DNA of 64,000 nt, from positions 2,365,501 to 2,429,500 of the forward strand of contig NZ_CP155729.1 in NCBI RefSeq assembly GCF_039724765.1, written 5' to 3'. Source of the DNA: Sagittula stellata E-37 (GTDB lineage: Bacteria > Pseudomonadota > Alphaproteobacteria > Rhodobacterales > Rhodobacteraceae). The first letter of the stretch is position 1, and every line of letters starts with the position of its first letter. Below the pieces are notes generated by a model. That model was not told where the DNA came from. It ran no database searches and saw only the letters and a list, made by a program, of their open reading frames with translations. Of this stretch, positions 53,906-62,606 are shown one piece after another. The position numbers and the translations under genes were made by a program.

Positions 53906-54253
53906 TCAGATCAGCGTTTCATAGAAGCCGCGCCATGCAGGCGGTTCGGGATGGTCGGCCCGGACACGGGCCTGGTGGTCCACGCTCTGCGCCCTGTACC
54001 ACGACATGAAGCCCGACATCGCGGTTTCCCCGCCGGAGGTGTGCCACGCGATGCTGCCCCTCGGCACATCGGGGCATATTTTCCAGGGCGGTTCGTCGTA
54101 GACTTGGCGCGGAGCCGGCATCCTGTCCGACAGCTCCGTCAGTGCGGCGCGCAGCCGGGCGAAACCGTCCGGGCGCCGGACCAGCGCGGGAACGTCGATG
54201 TTGCGAATCCTGCCGTCGTCGCCACGCCGGATCGGGTCGGGTGCGTGTGTCAT
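53906..54253 (-). CDS. Hypothetical protein
   Basis: A 115-residue soluble protein reading MTHAPDPIRRGDDGRIRNIDVPALVRRPDGFARLRAALTELSDRMP, then PPWKICPDVPRGSIAWHTSGGETAMSGFMSWYRAQ and HPEPPAWRGFYETLI. GGAGGA lies at a normal distance from the ATG and codon third positions are strongly G+C, so it looks real. The middle block (RGSIAWHTSGGETAM..F..WY) may define a small family, but I do not recognise it. It is divergent from the DUF2189 gene with about 140 bp between starts. Confidence 0.6.
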   Translation of the reverse strand: MTHAPDPIRRGDDGRIRNIDVPALVRRPDGFARLRAALTELSDRMPAPRQVYDEPPWKICPDVPRGSIAWHTSGGETAMSGFMSWYRAQSVDHQARVRADHPEPPAWRGFYETLI

Positions 54254-54394
54254 GAAGGGTCCTCCCACAGCCAATGGTAGATCACAGGCGTAGAAGTAAA
54301 ACGTTAATAAGAGACGAATCTTGTCCGTCGGCAACATATCGCCTTTAGTGAATGCCACCGCGCGCAACGGGATTGACCCCAAGGAGGAGAGGCC

Positions 54395-55210
54395 ATGCCC
54401 GACACACCGAAACCCGGCGTTCCCGAACTGGGGCCCGTATCCGCCGACATGCTGCGCGAGGCGCTGCGGCGCGGCTGGCGCGACCTGTGCCGTGCCCCCG
54501 GTTTCGCGCTGGTCTTTGCCGGGCCTTACGTGATGGCGGGCTGGCTGATGGCCTGGGTCACTTGGATCACCGGGCAGAGCTACTGGCTGGTCTTCGCCGC
54601 CATCGGCTTTCCGCTGATCGCCCCCTTCGCAGCGGTCGGGTTCTACGACGTGAGCCGGCGGCTGGAGGAGGGCCGGCCGCTGGACTGGATGCAGATTTCC
54701 AGCGTGATCGTGCGGCAGTCGAAACGGCAGCTGCCGTCGATCAGCGCGGTGATCCTCGTGATCTTCCTGTTCTGGTTCTTCCTCGCCCACATGATCTTTG
54801 CCCTGTTTCTGGGGCTGGCGCCGATGACCAACGTGTCCTCGTCCTACGACATCTTCCTGACGCCCAACGGGCTGACCATGCTGGCGGTGGGCACTGGCAT
54901 CGGGGCGGGATTCGCAGCGCTTCTATTCATGATCACCGTGCTGGCGCTGCCGATGCTGCTTGACCGCGAGATCGACTTCGTGACGGCGATGATCGCTTCG
55001 TTCGGCTATGTCCAGCGCGAGCCGGTGGCCATGTTCGGCTGGGCGGCATTCATCGCGGCCACCACATTCGTGGCCATGCTGCCGGCGTTTCTGGGTCTGT
55101 TGATCGTTCTGCCGGTGCTGGGCCACGCCACGTGGCACCTGTACGACATGCTGGCCTACGGCACCCGGCGCGGCCTCGTGTCCACTGCCGAGGCGGTGGG
55201 AATGCGCTGA
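54395..55210 (+). CDS. DUF2189 domain membrane protein
   Basis: A 271-residue inner-membrane protein with about six helices. The N-terminal [33 protein letters not shown] and the block [29 protein letters not shown], then [12 protein letters not shown] near the end, are the hallmarks of DUF2189, a family of unknown function sometimes annotated cytochrome c oxidase subunit I-like. The ATG at 54395 has AGGAGAGG upstream. The gene stands alone, with the XRE regulator convergent on its 3' side. Confidence 0.85.
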   Translation: MPDTPKPGVPELGPVSADMLREALRRGWRDLCRAPGFALVFAGPYVMAGWLMAWVTWITGQSYWLVFAAIGFPLIAPFAAVGFYDVSRRLEEGRPLDWMQISSVIVRQSKRQLPSISAVILVIFLFWFFLAHMIFALFLGLAPMTNVSSSYDIFLTPNGLTMLAVGTGIGAGFAALLFMITVLALPMLLDREIDFVTAMIASFGYVQREPVAMFGWAAFIAATTFVAMLPAFLGLLIVLPVLGHATWHLYDMLAYGTRRGLVSTAEAVGMR

Positions 55211-55311
55211 GCCTGCGCAATTCGGAAGGTCAGGACCGCTGGCTGGCGCGCTATGGCTGGCGGGCGGTAATTGGAACTGGTGGTTGGACCGGCGGAGCGT
55301 GGTCCTGCCGG

Positions 55312-56133
55312 TCAGAAAAAGGTCTCGCCCACTTTCAGCAGGTTGCGGTGATAGGGCACGAGATCCTCGGCCTTGCAGAACCCGGCGTTGCGCGCGGCGG
55401 GCAGGACCTCTTTCAGGTTGCTGCCGAGGTGTTCGTAGACAAGACGTTCGACGCGCCGGCCGGCGATGTTCTCGCGCACGGTGCGGGTGACGTAGCCGAC
55501 CCAGAAGTTGTTCTCGAACGTCGGAACGCGGGCAAGGTAGTTGAAGGAGGTGGTGGTCGCCCCCTTGCGGCTGACCAGCGCCGCGATGCCGTCTTCCTGC
55601 GGGATCACCGTGCCGCGGAATTCGCGGTTGCGCGGCTCGACCGAGAGGCCCTGCGCGCGCATGGCGTCCTTGGCCTCGAACCCCTTGAGGAAGGTGCCGC
55701 CCCGGTTGCGGAAGACGTAGATCACGCCCTGTACGAACGCCTTGTCATCCATGAAGCTGCGACGGGTGAAGCGGTAGAAGCCGGAGGGGAAATCCTCTTC
55801 CGGGACGGGGCGCGCGGTGCCGCCGAGGTATTCCGCCACGGCCGGGTTCAGCAGCACGCTGTTGTCCGTCGCCACGACTCGTTCCACCGGTTCCAGAAGG
55901 ATGCGTGCATCCACGCCGAAGTACGAGCAGATGCGATGCAGCACATCGGGCCGGGGGAAGCTCTCTCCGGCGAGATACCTGTTGTACTGTGTCCGGTTTA
56001 TGCCGAGCTCCCGACACAAAGCAGAGATTGACGAGGCCTGTTGCGACAACTGACGCAGGTTGTCACCCAGCATATTGCGCAATTCTGCCGGAGAGGGGCT
56101 GCGTGGACGCATCTTGCCGCCATCCTTATTCAT
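55312..56133 (-). CDS. XRE-family helix-turn-helix transcriptional regulator
   Basis: A 273-residue regulator. The N-terminal DNA-binding domain reads NMLGDNLRQLSQQASSISALCRELGINRTQYNRYLAGESFPRPDVLHRICSYFGVDARILLEPV (residues about 20-85), a five-helix XRE fold. The large C-terminal part (about 100-273) has no name I can give; blocks include PEEDFPSGFYRFTRRSFMDDKAFVQGVIYVFR and LEAF-like FNYLARVPTFENNFWVGYVTRT, possibly a sensor domain. The start may be 56133 or ATG 56112. It is divergent from the small gene at 56362. Confidence 0.8.
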   Translation of the reverse strand: MNKDGGKMRPRSPSPAELRNMLGDNLRQLSQQASSISALCRELGINRTQYNRYLAGESFPRPDVLHRICSYFGVDARILLEPVERVVATDNSVLLNPAVAEYLGGTARPVPEEDFPSGFYRFTRRSFMDDKAFVQGVIYVFRNRGGTFLKGFEAKDAMRAQGLSVEPRNREFRGTVIPQEDGIAALVSRKGATTTSFNYLARVPTFENNFWVGYVTRTVRENIAGRRVERLVYEHLGSNLKEVLPAARNAGFCKAEDLVPYHRNLLKVGETFF

Positions 56134-56361
56134 AGATATTCTCGTTATCGTTGAGTGGTAGCATTGAATTACTACCTATTGGAAGATATGACCACAAGCT
56201 GTTGCTTGATCTGACTCTAGTTGGCGTCACATGTGATGCTTACTAGAGGCATAACTGCCGGTTCACGGCACAAAAATCAAGAAGCCGACGCCGAAAAAGA
56301 CGTGTTCTGTCCGAATGGTTTCCGGCACGGTGATAACGAAACCATCAGCAGGTGTGGCGTG

Positions 56362-56703
56362 ATGCAAGAAAGTATGTACGGAGTCGTTCTTTGGGCGGAT
56401 GCCAGCGATACGAAGGCAGTGATCTGGTGTGAGGATCACGGCAATCTGGCGTATTATACTGCAGCCGAGGAACACATCCACGAAGGCCCCACGCTCGATG
56501 CGGGCGACCTGATTCAATTCGAACTGTGCGAGTGCGCGGATTTCCGGCGAGCGGACAACCCCAAACGCGTAGGGCAGGGCTATGCGCCCGAACTGGCACG
56601 GAACCTGCGCGGACGGGCGTCGGATGTCGTGTCGCCGCGTCCCGAGCCGCGACGGGCCACGGGAGGCGACAACGTCGTGCCGTTCCCCGGCGTCCTGATC
56701 TGA
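56362..56703 (+). CDS. Hypothetical protein
   Basis: A 113-residue protein beginning MQESMYGVVLWADASDTKAVIWCEDHGNLAYYTAAEE, followed by GPTLDAGDLIQFELCECADFRRADNPKRV and a low-complexity tail ending DNVVPFPGVLI. The first 60 residues have a beta-strand pattern like a small OB or cold-shock-type barrel (GVVLW...AVIW...DLIQFEL), but this is only visual. A frame opens at 56221; the ATG at 56362 with AGGTG upstream fits codon use better. It ends in a bidirectional terminator shared with ilvN. Confidence 0.55.
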   Translation: MQESMYGVVLWADASDTKAVIWCEDHGNLAYYTAAEEHIHEGPTLDAGDLIQFELCECADFRRADNPKRVGQGYAPELARNLRGRASDVVSPRPEPRRATGGDNVVPFPGVLI

Positions 56704-56729
56704 TCTTTCCGCACTGACCACCTGACGCA

Positions 56730-56757
56730 AAAGGCGCGCCCGATGAGGCGCGCCTTT
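56730..56757. terminator. Bidirectional terminator between the hypothetical gene and ilvN
   Basis: AAAGGCGCGCC (56730-56740) and GGCGCGCCTTT (56747-56757) form a perfect 11-bp stem with a 6-nt loop. T-rich ends follow on both strands (TTTGG on plus, TTTTG on minus). It sits between two convergent genes. Confidence 0.88.
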
Positions 56758-56782
56758 GGTGTTTCAGGAAGGGGCGACCGGC

Positions 56783-57349
56783 TCAGGCGCCGGCGCCGCG
56801 TGCCAGGGCGGCGACACCGGTGCGGGCGATCTCGATCAGGCCCAGCGGGCGCATGAGGTCGGCGAAGGCGTCGATCTTGTCCGGCGCGCCGGTCAGCTGG
56901 AAGACGAAGCTTTCCAGCGTCGAATCCACCACCTGGGCGCGGAAGATGTCGGCAAGGCGCAGTGCCTCGACGCGCTTGTCGCCGGTGCTTTTGACCTTGA
57001 AAAGCGCCAGTTCACGCTCCACCGAGGAGCCTTCGACCGTCAGGTCGTGCACCTCGTGGACCGGCACGATACGGCCCAGTTGCGCCTTGATCTGTTCGAT
57101 TACCTGGGGCGTGCCCTTGGTGACGATGGTGATGCGCGACAGGTGGCCCTGATGGTCGACTTCCGCAACCGTGAGGCTTTCGATGTTGTAGCCGCGGCCC
57201 GAGAACAGGCCGATGACACGCGCCAGCACGCCGGGCTCGTTTTCCACGAGGACGGCGAGCGTGTGCGTCTCTGTCACGTCCGAAAAGTTCGGGCGCAGGT
57301 TGTAGGCGGAGTGCTTCGAGGAGCCTTTTTTGATCTTCAGGGCAGACAT
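56783..57349 (-). CDS. ilvN: Acetolactate synthase small (regulatory) subunit
   Basis: The regulatory subunit of acetolactate/acetohydroxyacid synthase, which binds valine and activates the catalytic subunit in branched-chain amino acid synthesis. The 188-residue protein has an N-terminal ACT domain (HTLAVLVENEPGVLARVIGLFSGRGYNIESLTVAEVDHQGHLSRITIV, about residues 29-76) and the usual C-terminal domain (DKRVEALRLADIFRAQVVDSTLESFVFQLTGAPDKIDAFADLMRPLGLIEIARTGVAAL). It is 14 nt downstream of the TPR-sulfotransferase gene and closes the ilvB operon at an 11-bp terminator. Confidence 0.95.
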   Translation of the reverse strand: MSALKIKKGSSKHSAYNLRPNFSDVTETHTLAVLVENEPGVLARVIGLFSGRGYNIESLTVAEVDHQGHLSRITIVTKGTPQVIEQIKAQLGRIVPVHEVHDLTVEGSSVERELALFKVKSTGDKRVEALRLADIFRAQVVDSTLESFVFQLTGAPDKIDAFADLMRPLGLIEIARTGVAALARGAGA

Positions 57350-57363
57350 GGTGCAGGCCTTTC

Positions 57364-59187
57364 TCAGAGGTGTTCAGGGGCTGGGGCCGGGGCATCATAG
57401 CCCAGCCGGTGTATCCAGGGGGTCAGAAGCGGCATGACCGGTTCGAGACGGTCGGCATAGCGGTGCCACCGCCCTTCGGCATTGCGGTTGAGCGCCGCGC
57501 CGACCTGCCGGTAACTGGCGGTGCGCACGTGGGTGCGCAGGTTCTGGCGGTGATCGGTCATGGCCTCGTGCCAGTCGAGACCGAGAAGGTCCAGCACGGG
57601 GCCAAGCGCCTCGCGCGGATCGGCGATCAGCGTTTCGTAGCGTAGCGTGACGCGGGAAAGCGCCAGCCGGTCCGCCGCATCGTGCCAAAGCGTCATCGCC
57701 CGGTCGTAGGCGATGGCGGTGCTTTCCAGTGTCAGGAAGCTGTTGGTCGCCGGATTGGCGCCGAAGTTCTGCATGAAGGCGCTGAGTACCACGTCGCACG
57801 GATGGCGCTGCACAAATATGTGGCGGGCATTGGGGAAATGGCGGGCGATCACCGCTGCCTCGATCAGGTCGAGCGGCATCCGGTCGATGGCGGTGCGGTG
57901 TCCAAGCGGGCCACCGATTCGGGTCTCGAAGGCGGTGCGGTAGGCGGCACGGCGTGTCGCCCGGGCCTGTGCGTCGAGCGCGTCGAGGGCTTCGGCCTCT
58001 GCGTGCGGGGGGATGTCGCGGCGCAAGATCAGGGAAAAGCCCTGCTCTTCGGTGATGGCAACCTGCGGGTGGCCGCGCAGGAAGGCGTCGGCCAGCGTGG
58101 TGCCGGAACGTGGGAACCCCAGAAGGAAGGCGGGCGTCCAGCCGTCGTCGTCCTCCGCAGCGGCGGGCCAGGGTCCCGGTGCGGGGGCGGCCAGCCTGGC
58201 GGCGAGCATGTCGAGGTATGGCGGCGTGCCGGTCAGCTTGCGCAGGCGGGCCTGCACCTCGTTCATCCGGGTGAAGGCGGCGAATGCCTCGTCGGGACGG
58301 TTCAGCACGTCCAGCGCCCGGCCGCGCGTGGCGGCAAGCTGGGCACGGCTGCGCGGGTCCAGCCGGGCCTCGTCGATGGTGTCGAGCGTGGTGAGCGCAT
58401 CGGCCATTGCGCCGCGCCGGACCTGAGCCATACCCCTGAGAAGCGCGAGGGCAGGGCTGTCGGTCCCCGCATCATCGGCGGCGGCAAGTGCTGAGTCGAG
58501 CGCGTCGAGACGGCCCAGCCGTTCCAGCGCGACGCACAGTTCGGCATGGGCGGCGGCATCCGCCGGTTCGGCCTTTGTGGCGGTGCGCAGGTGGTCCAGC
58601 CCCTCCTCGGTGCGGTCCAGCGCCATGAGCGCGCGGCCCAGGGCGAAGTGGCCGCCCGCGCCATCCGGCGCGGCGTCGAGGGCAGCGCGCGCGGCCTCTT
58701 CACCGGCGTCGGGCTGACCGCTTTCCGTCAGCAGGACGGACATGTTCACGTAAGAGTCGGGCAGGGCCGGGTCGTGCCGGATGCCGTGGTCGAAGGCCTT
58801 GAGGGCGTCGTTCTCGCGTCCCAGCGCCTTCAGCGCGACGCCCACGGCGTTGGCGGCTTCGCCCAGCAGTGGCTGCGCCTTCAGGAGCGGGCCGCCGGTC
58901 GCCAGAACCCGGGCCCAGTCGGCGGCGGCAAAGCTCTTGTGCATCTGCTTCAGCGCGGTGCGCTGGTCGGGCGTCAGGCGCAGGGGCGGACGGGCGTCAG
59001 GGCCGAGGCTGGACAGCATCCGACGCGCCTCGGCGTCGCGGCTGTTGCGCAGCAGGTGCGCCCTGAGGAGCGCCCCGGCCCGGTCGCGCGTCCCGGACGC
59101 CACCAGTGCCCGCGCCTCGGCCAGCACCGGAACCGGGCGGACGGCGGAGGGACCTTTGCGGCCTGAAGGGATGGACGCGGGCGTCAT
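57364..59187 (-). CDS. TPR-repeat sulfotransferase, inserted between ilvB and ilvN
   Basis: A 607-residue two-part protein. The N-terminal 330 residues are tetratricopeptide-like helices (ANAVGVALKALGRENDALKAFDHGIRHDPALPDSYVNMSVLLTESGQPDAGEEAARAALDAAPDGAGGHFALGRALMAL). The C-terminal part is a sulfotransferase with the 5'-phosphosulfate loop LLGFPRSGTTLADAFL near residue 360 and the 3'-phosphate block HIFVQRHPCDVVLSAFMQNFG. It resembles TPR sulfotransferases that modify tyrosines or glycans. No clear Shine-Dalgarno is seen before the ATG at 59187. It lies between ilvB and ilvN on the same strand, 13 nt from ilvN, so it is cotranscribed with an amino-acid operon. Confidence 0.85.
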   Translation of the reverse strand: MTPASIPSGRKGPSAVRPVPVLAEARALVASGTRDRAGALLRAHLLRNSRDAEARRMLSSLGPDARPPLRLTPDQRTALKQMHKSFAAADWARVLATGGPLLKAQPLLGEAANAVGVALKALGRENDALKAFDHGIRHDPALPDSYVNMSVLLTESGQPDAGEEAARAALDAAPDGAGGHFALGRALMALDRTEEGLDHLRTATKAEPADAAAHAELCVALERLGRLDALDSALAAADDAGTDSPALALLRGMAQVRRGAMADALTTLDTIDEARLDPRSRAQLAATRGRALDVLNRPDEAFAAFTRMNEVQARLRKLTGTPPYLDMLAARLAAPAPGPWPAAAEDDDGWTPAFLLGFPRSGTTLADAFLRGHPQVAITEEQGFSLILRRDIPPHAEAEALDALDAQARATRRAAYRTAFETRIGGPLGHRTAIDRMPLDLIEAAVIARHFPNARHIFVQRHPCDVVLSAFMQNFGANPATNSFLTLESTAIAYDRAMTLWHDAADRLALSRVTLRYETLIADPREALGPVLDLLGLDWHEAMTDHRQNLRTHVRTASYRQVGAALNRNAEGRWHRYADRLEPVMPLLTPWIHRLGYDAPAPAPEHL

Positions 59188-59250
59188 GGAGGGCTCTGGG
59201 ACGGTTGACGGAAAGGGAAGGCCCGACGCAAACGCGGGGGGCCGTGTGTC

Positions 59251-59280
59251 AGGGGCCGGCCGCGCTGGCGACCGGCCCCT
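59251..59280 (-). terminator. Hairpin after ilvB
   Basis: AGGGGCCGG (59251-59259) and CCGGCCCCT (59272-59280) form a 9-bp stem with a 12-nt loop, eight bases past the ilvB stop. No T-tract follows, so it may limit read-through or protect the ilvB 3' end instead of ending transcription. Confidence 0.45.
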
Positions 59281-59288
59281 TCGATGGA

Positions 59289-61043
<1,755 letters not shown>

Positions 61044-61116
61044 AACTGTCTCCGATCTTGACACTTGGGCGGGATTGCCCGGGTTCGGTCTTGGTCGCGC
61101 CACGTGGGCAGCGGGC

Positions 61117-61147
61117 AAAAAAAAGCCCCCGTTCGGCTGACGGGGGC
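61117..61147 (-). terminator. Attenuator terminator of the ilvB leader
   Basis: On the minus strand GCCCCCGT (61147-61140) pairs with ACGGGGGC (61132-61125) over a 7-nt loop, followed by eight T (61124-61117). It lies between the leader peptide and ilvB. The segment 61145-61154 can instead pair perfectly with 61182-61191 (10 bp), sharing three bases with the terminator stem, so the two structures compete. Confidence 0.85.
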
Positions 61148-61174
61148 GCATGGGGACCTGGTAGGGTGTCCGCG

Positions 61175-61222
61175 TTAGCGGCCCATGCGCCTTTCTCCTA
61201 CGATGACTACTAGAGTGATCAT
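61175..61222 (-). CDS. ilvB leader peptide (attenuation)
   Basis: A 15-codon open frame reading MITLVVIVGERRMGR, with six of seven consecutive residues after Met being Ile, Leu or Val. AAGGAG lies nine bases upstream of the ATG. It precedes a T-tract terminator by 27 nt and ilvB by 131 nt. Codons 11-14 form one arm of a 10-bp pairing that competes with the terminator. A ribosome stalled at the Ile/Leu/Val codons would leave that arm free; one reaching the stop would cover it and allow termination. This is the standard logic of branched-chain operon attenuation. Confidence 0.85.
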   Translation of the reverse strand: MITLVVIVGERRMGR

Positions 61223-61640
61223 GCCAGAGGCTCCTTCTTGCGCCGGCAGTTGTATGAGCCGTGCGCCGGGCCGTCAACCGCAGAAAGCCTTGGGAAGGGG
61301 GATTTCGGACAGGTAATTTTCCATTTGTTGCGCCACGGAGGGCGTTCTTGGAACTTTCATCACCGGTGTTGCGCGCTATTTGAGCGGAGATGCGCCGATA
61401 TCCTGTCTTGCGGAGCAGATGTGCATCTTCGCAGAGGTGTCGGCATCAAGGCGCTTGCAATGTGACTGCGGCCAAGGGTTTCAATGGTTTGCCGGATGAA
61501 TTTTCGGTGCGTCATGGGGTGCAGTGCCGATTCTGCAACATTTCTGCTCAAATTCGTGAGTTGATCGGAAGAACGCTTTGCCGCACTGTCGGGTCAGGCG
61601 GCATCGAAGAGCGCCGAGCAGATCCGAGGGATTTTCAGCG
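61223..61640. other. Divergent intergenic region between ilvB leader and small gene
   Basis: 418 nt without a supported gene. The ilvB promoter must lie in the left part and the promoter of the 70-codon gene in the right part. Its G+C is lower than surrounding genes in the right half. Two short overlapping plus-strand frames (61238-61465, 61390-61644) lack ribosome sites and family resemblance. A small RNA cannot be excluded. Confidence 0.5.
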
Positions 61641-61853
61641 ATGACTCGTAATGTCTTCTACCGCGATTTCACCCTTTGCAAGGCGGCGGCCCTGGTTGGG
61701 TTGATCGGGGCGGCACTGGTGTTGGGCGGCGTACCCAAGGCGGAGCCCGACATGGCCGAAGCGGCGGACATTCAAACGGTGCTGTTGATCCCGGCGGTTC
61801 TGTCCGCTCCAGACCTCGGTTGCGATCCGCATGAGACTGGCGTCAACCTCTGA
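61641..61853 (+). CDS. Small hypothetical membrane or exported protein
   Basis: A 70-residue protein reading MTRNVFYRDFTLCKAAALVGLIGAALVLGGVPKAEPDMAEAADIQTVLLIPAVLSAPDLGCDPHETGVNL. One hydrophobic helix at about residues 15-31 could be a signal anchor or uncleaved signal peptide. GAGGG lies upstream of the ATG. A textbook terminator follows 30 nt after the stop, which supports a real independent transcript. I do not recognise the family. Confidence 0.6.
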   Translation: MTRNVFYRDFTLCKAAALVGLIGAALVLGGVPKAEPDMAEAADIQTVLLIPAVLSAPDLGCDPHETGVNL

Positions 61854-61882
61854 CGCAAGAACTACCCAAGGCACGTTACCTC

Positions 61883-61912
61883 AACCGGCTCCTTCGGGAG
61901 CCGGTTTTTTTT
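61883..61912 (+). terminator. Rho-independent terminator after the 70-codon gene
   Basis: AACCGGCTCC (61883-61892) and GGAGCCGGTT (61897-61906) form a 10-bp stem closed by a TTCG tetraloop, followed by six more T. It is the strongest canonical terminator in the window. Confidence 0.93.
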
Positions 61913-61967
61913 GGCAGGTGTGGTGCAGGCGGGTGCGGTGCAGGCCGCGAGGGTCCGGTCGGCGGCG

Positions 61968-62606
61968 TCAGAAGTTGACGCCCGTGCCCTGAAGGACGCC
62001 GTGTTCCAGCGCGTAGCGGGTCAGACCGGCCGTGGTCGCGATGCCCAGCTTGCGCTTGATGTTCTTGCGATGGGTTTCCACCGTGCGCACGGAGATGTCG
62101 AGCGCGACGGCCACTTCCTTGTTGGACTTGCCCTGCGCCAGTTGCAGCAGGATGGTCTGTTCGCGGTTGGTCAGCGGGTCGCGGCCGCCGGTGTTGATCG
62201 GGGTCAGCGCCCCCGACGCGCCGGTGCAAAGATATCGCTCGCCCCGCATCACGGCGTCGATGGCATGCTTGATCTCGTCGGTGGGCACGTCCTTCAGCAC
62301 ATAGCCCCGCGCCCCGTGGGTCAACGCGGTCGAGATGTATTCCGGCGTGTCGTGCATCGACAGGACCAGGATGCGCGTGTCCGGTGCGCGTTCGAGGATC
62401 ATCTCGGTCGCCGACAGTCCGCCGAGGCCCGGCATGTTCAGGTCCATGAGGATGACGTCGGGGTTCAGCTCGTCCAGCCGGTCGATCATCGACTGCCCGT
62501 CCGACAGCGTCGCCACGACCGAGATGTCGTCGTAGCTGTCCAGGATGGCTTCGATGCCTTCGGCCACCAGCGGGTGGTCGTCGACGATGGTCACGCGCGT
62601 CGTCAT
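61968..62606 (-). CDS. NarL/FixJ-type response regulator
   Basis: A 212-residue response regulator. The receiver domain reads MTTRVTIVDDHPLVAEGIEAIL with the acidic pair D9/D10, the phospho-acceptor D55 in VILMDLNMPGLGG and Lys in YVLKDV. The C-terminal LuxR/GerE helix-turn-helix is LTNREQTILLQLAQGKSNKEVAVALDISVRTVETHRKNIKRKLG. The ATG overlaps the stop of the kinase gene (ATGA), so kinase and regulator are made together. Target genes are not evident from context. Confidence 0.92.
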   Translation of the reverse strand: MTTRVTIVDDHPLVAEGIEAILDSYDDISVVATLSDGQSMIDRLDELNPDVILMDLNMPGLGGLSATEMILERAPDTRILVLSMHDTPEYISTALTHGARGYVLKDVPTDEIKHAIDAVMRGERYLCTGASGALTPINTGGRDPLTNREQTILLQLAQGKSNKEVAVALDISVRTVETHRKNIKRKLGIATTAGLTRYALEHGVLQGTGVNF

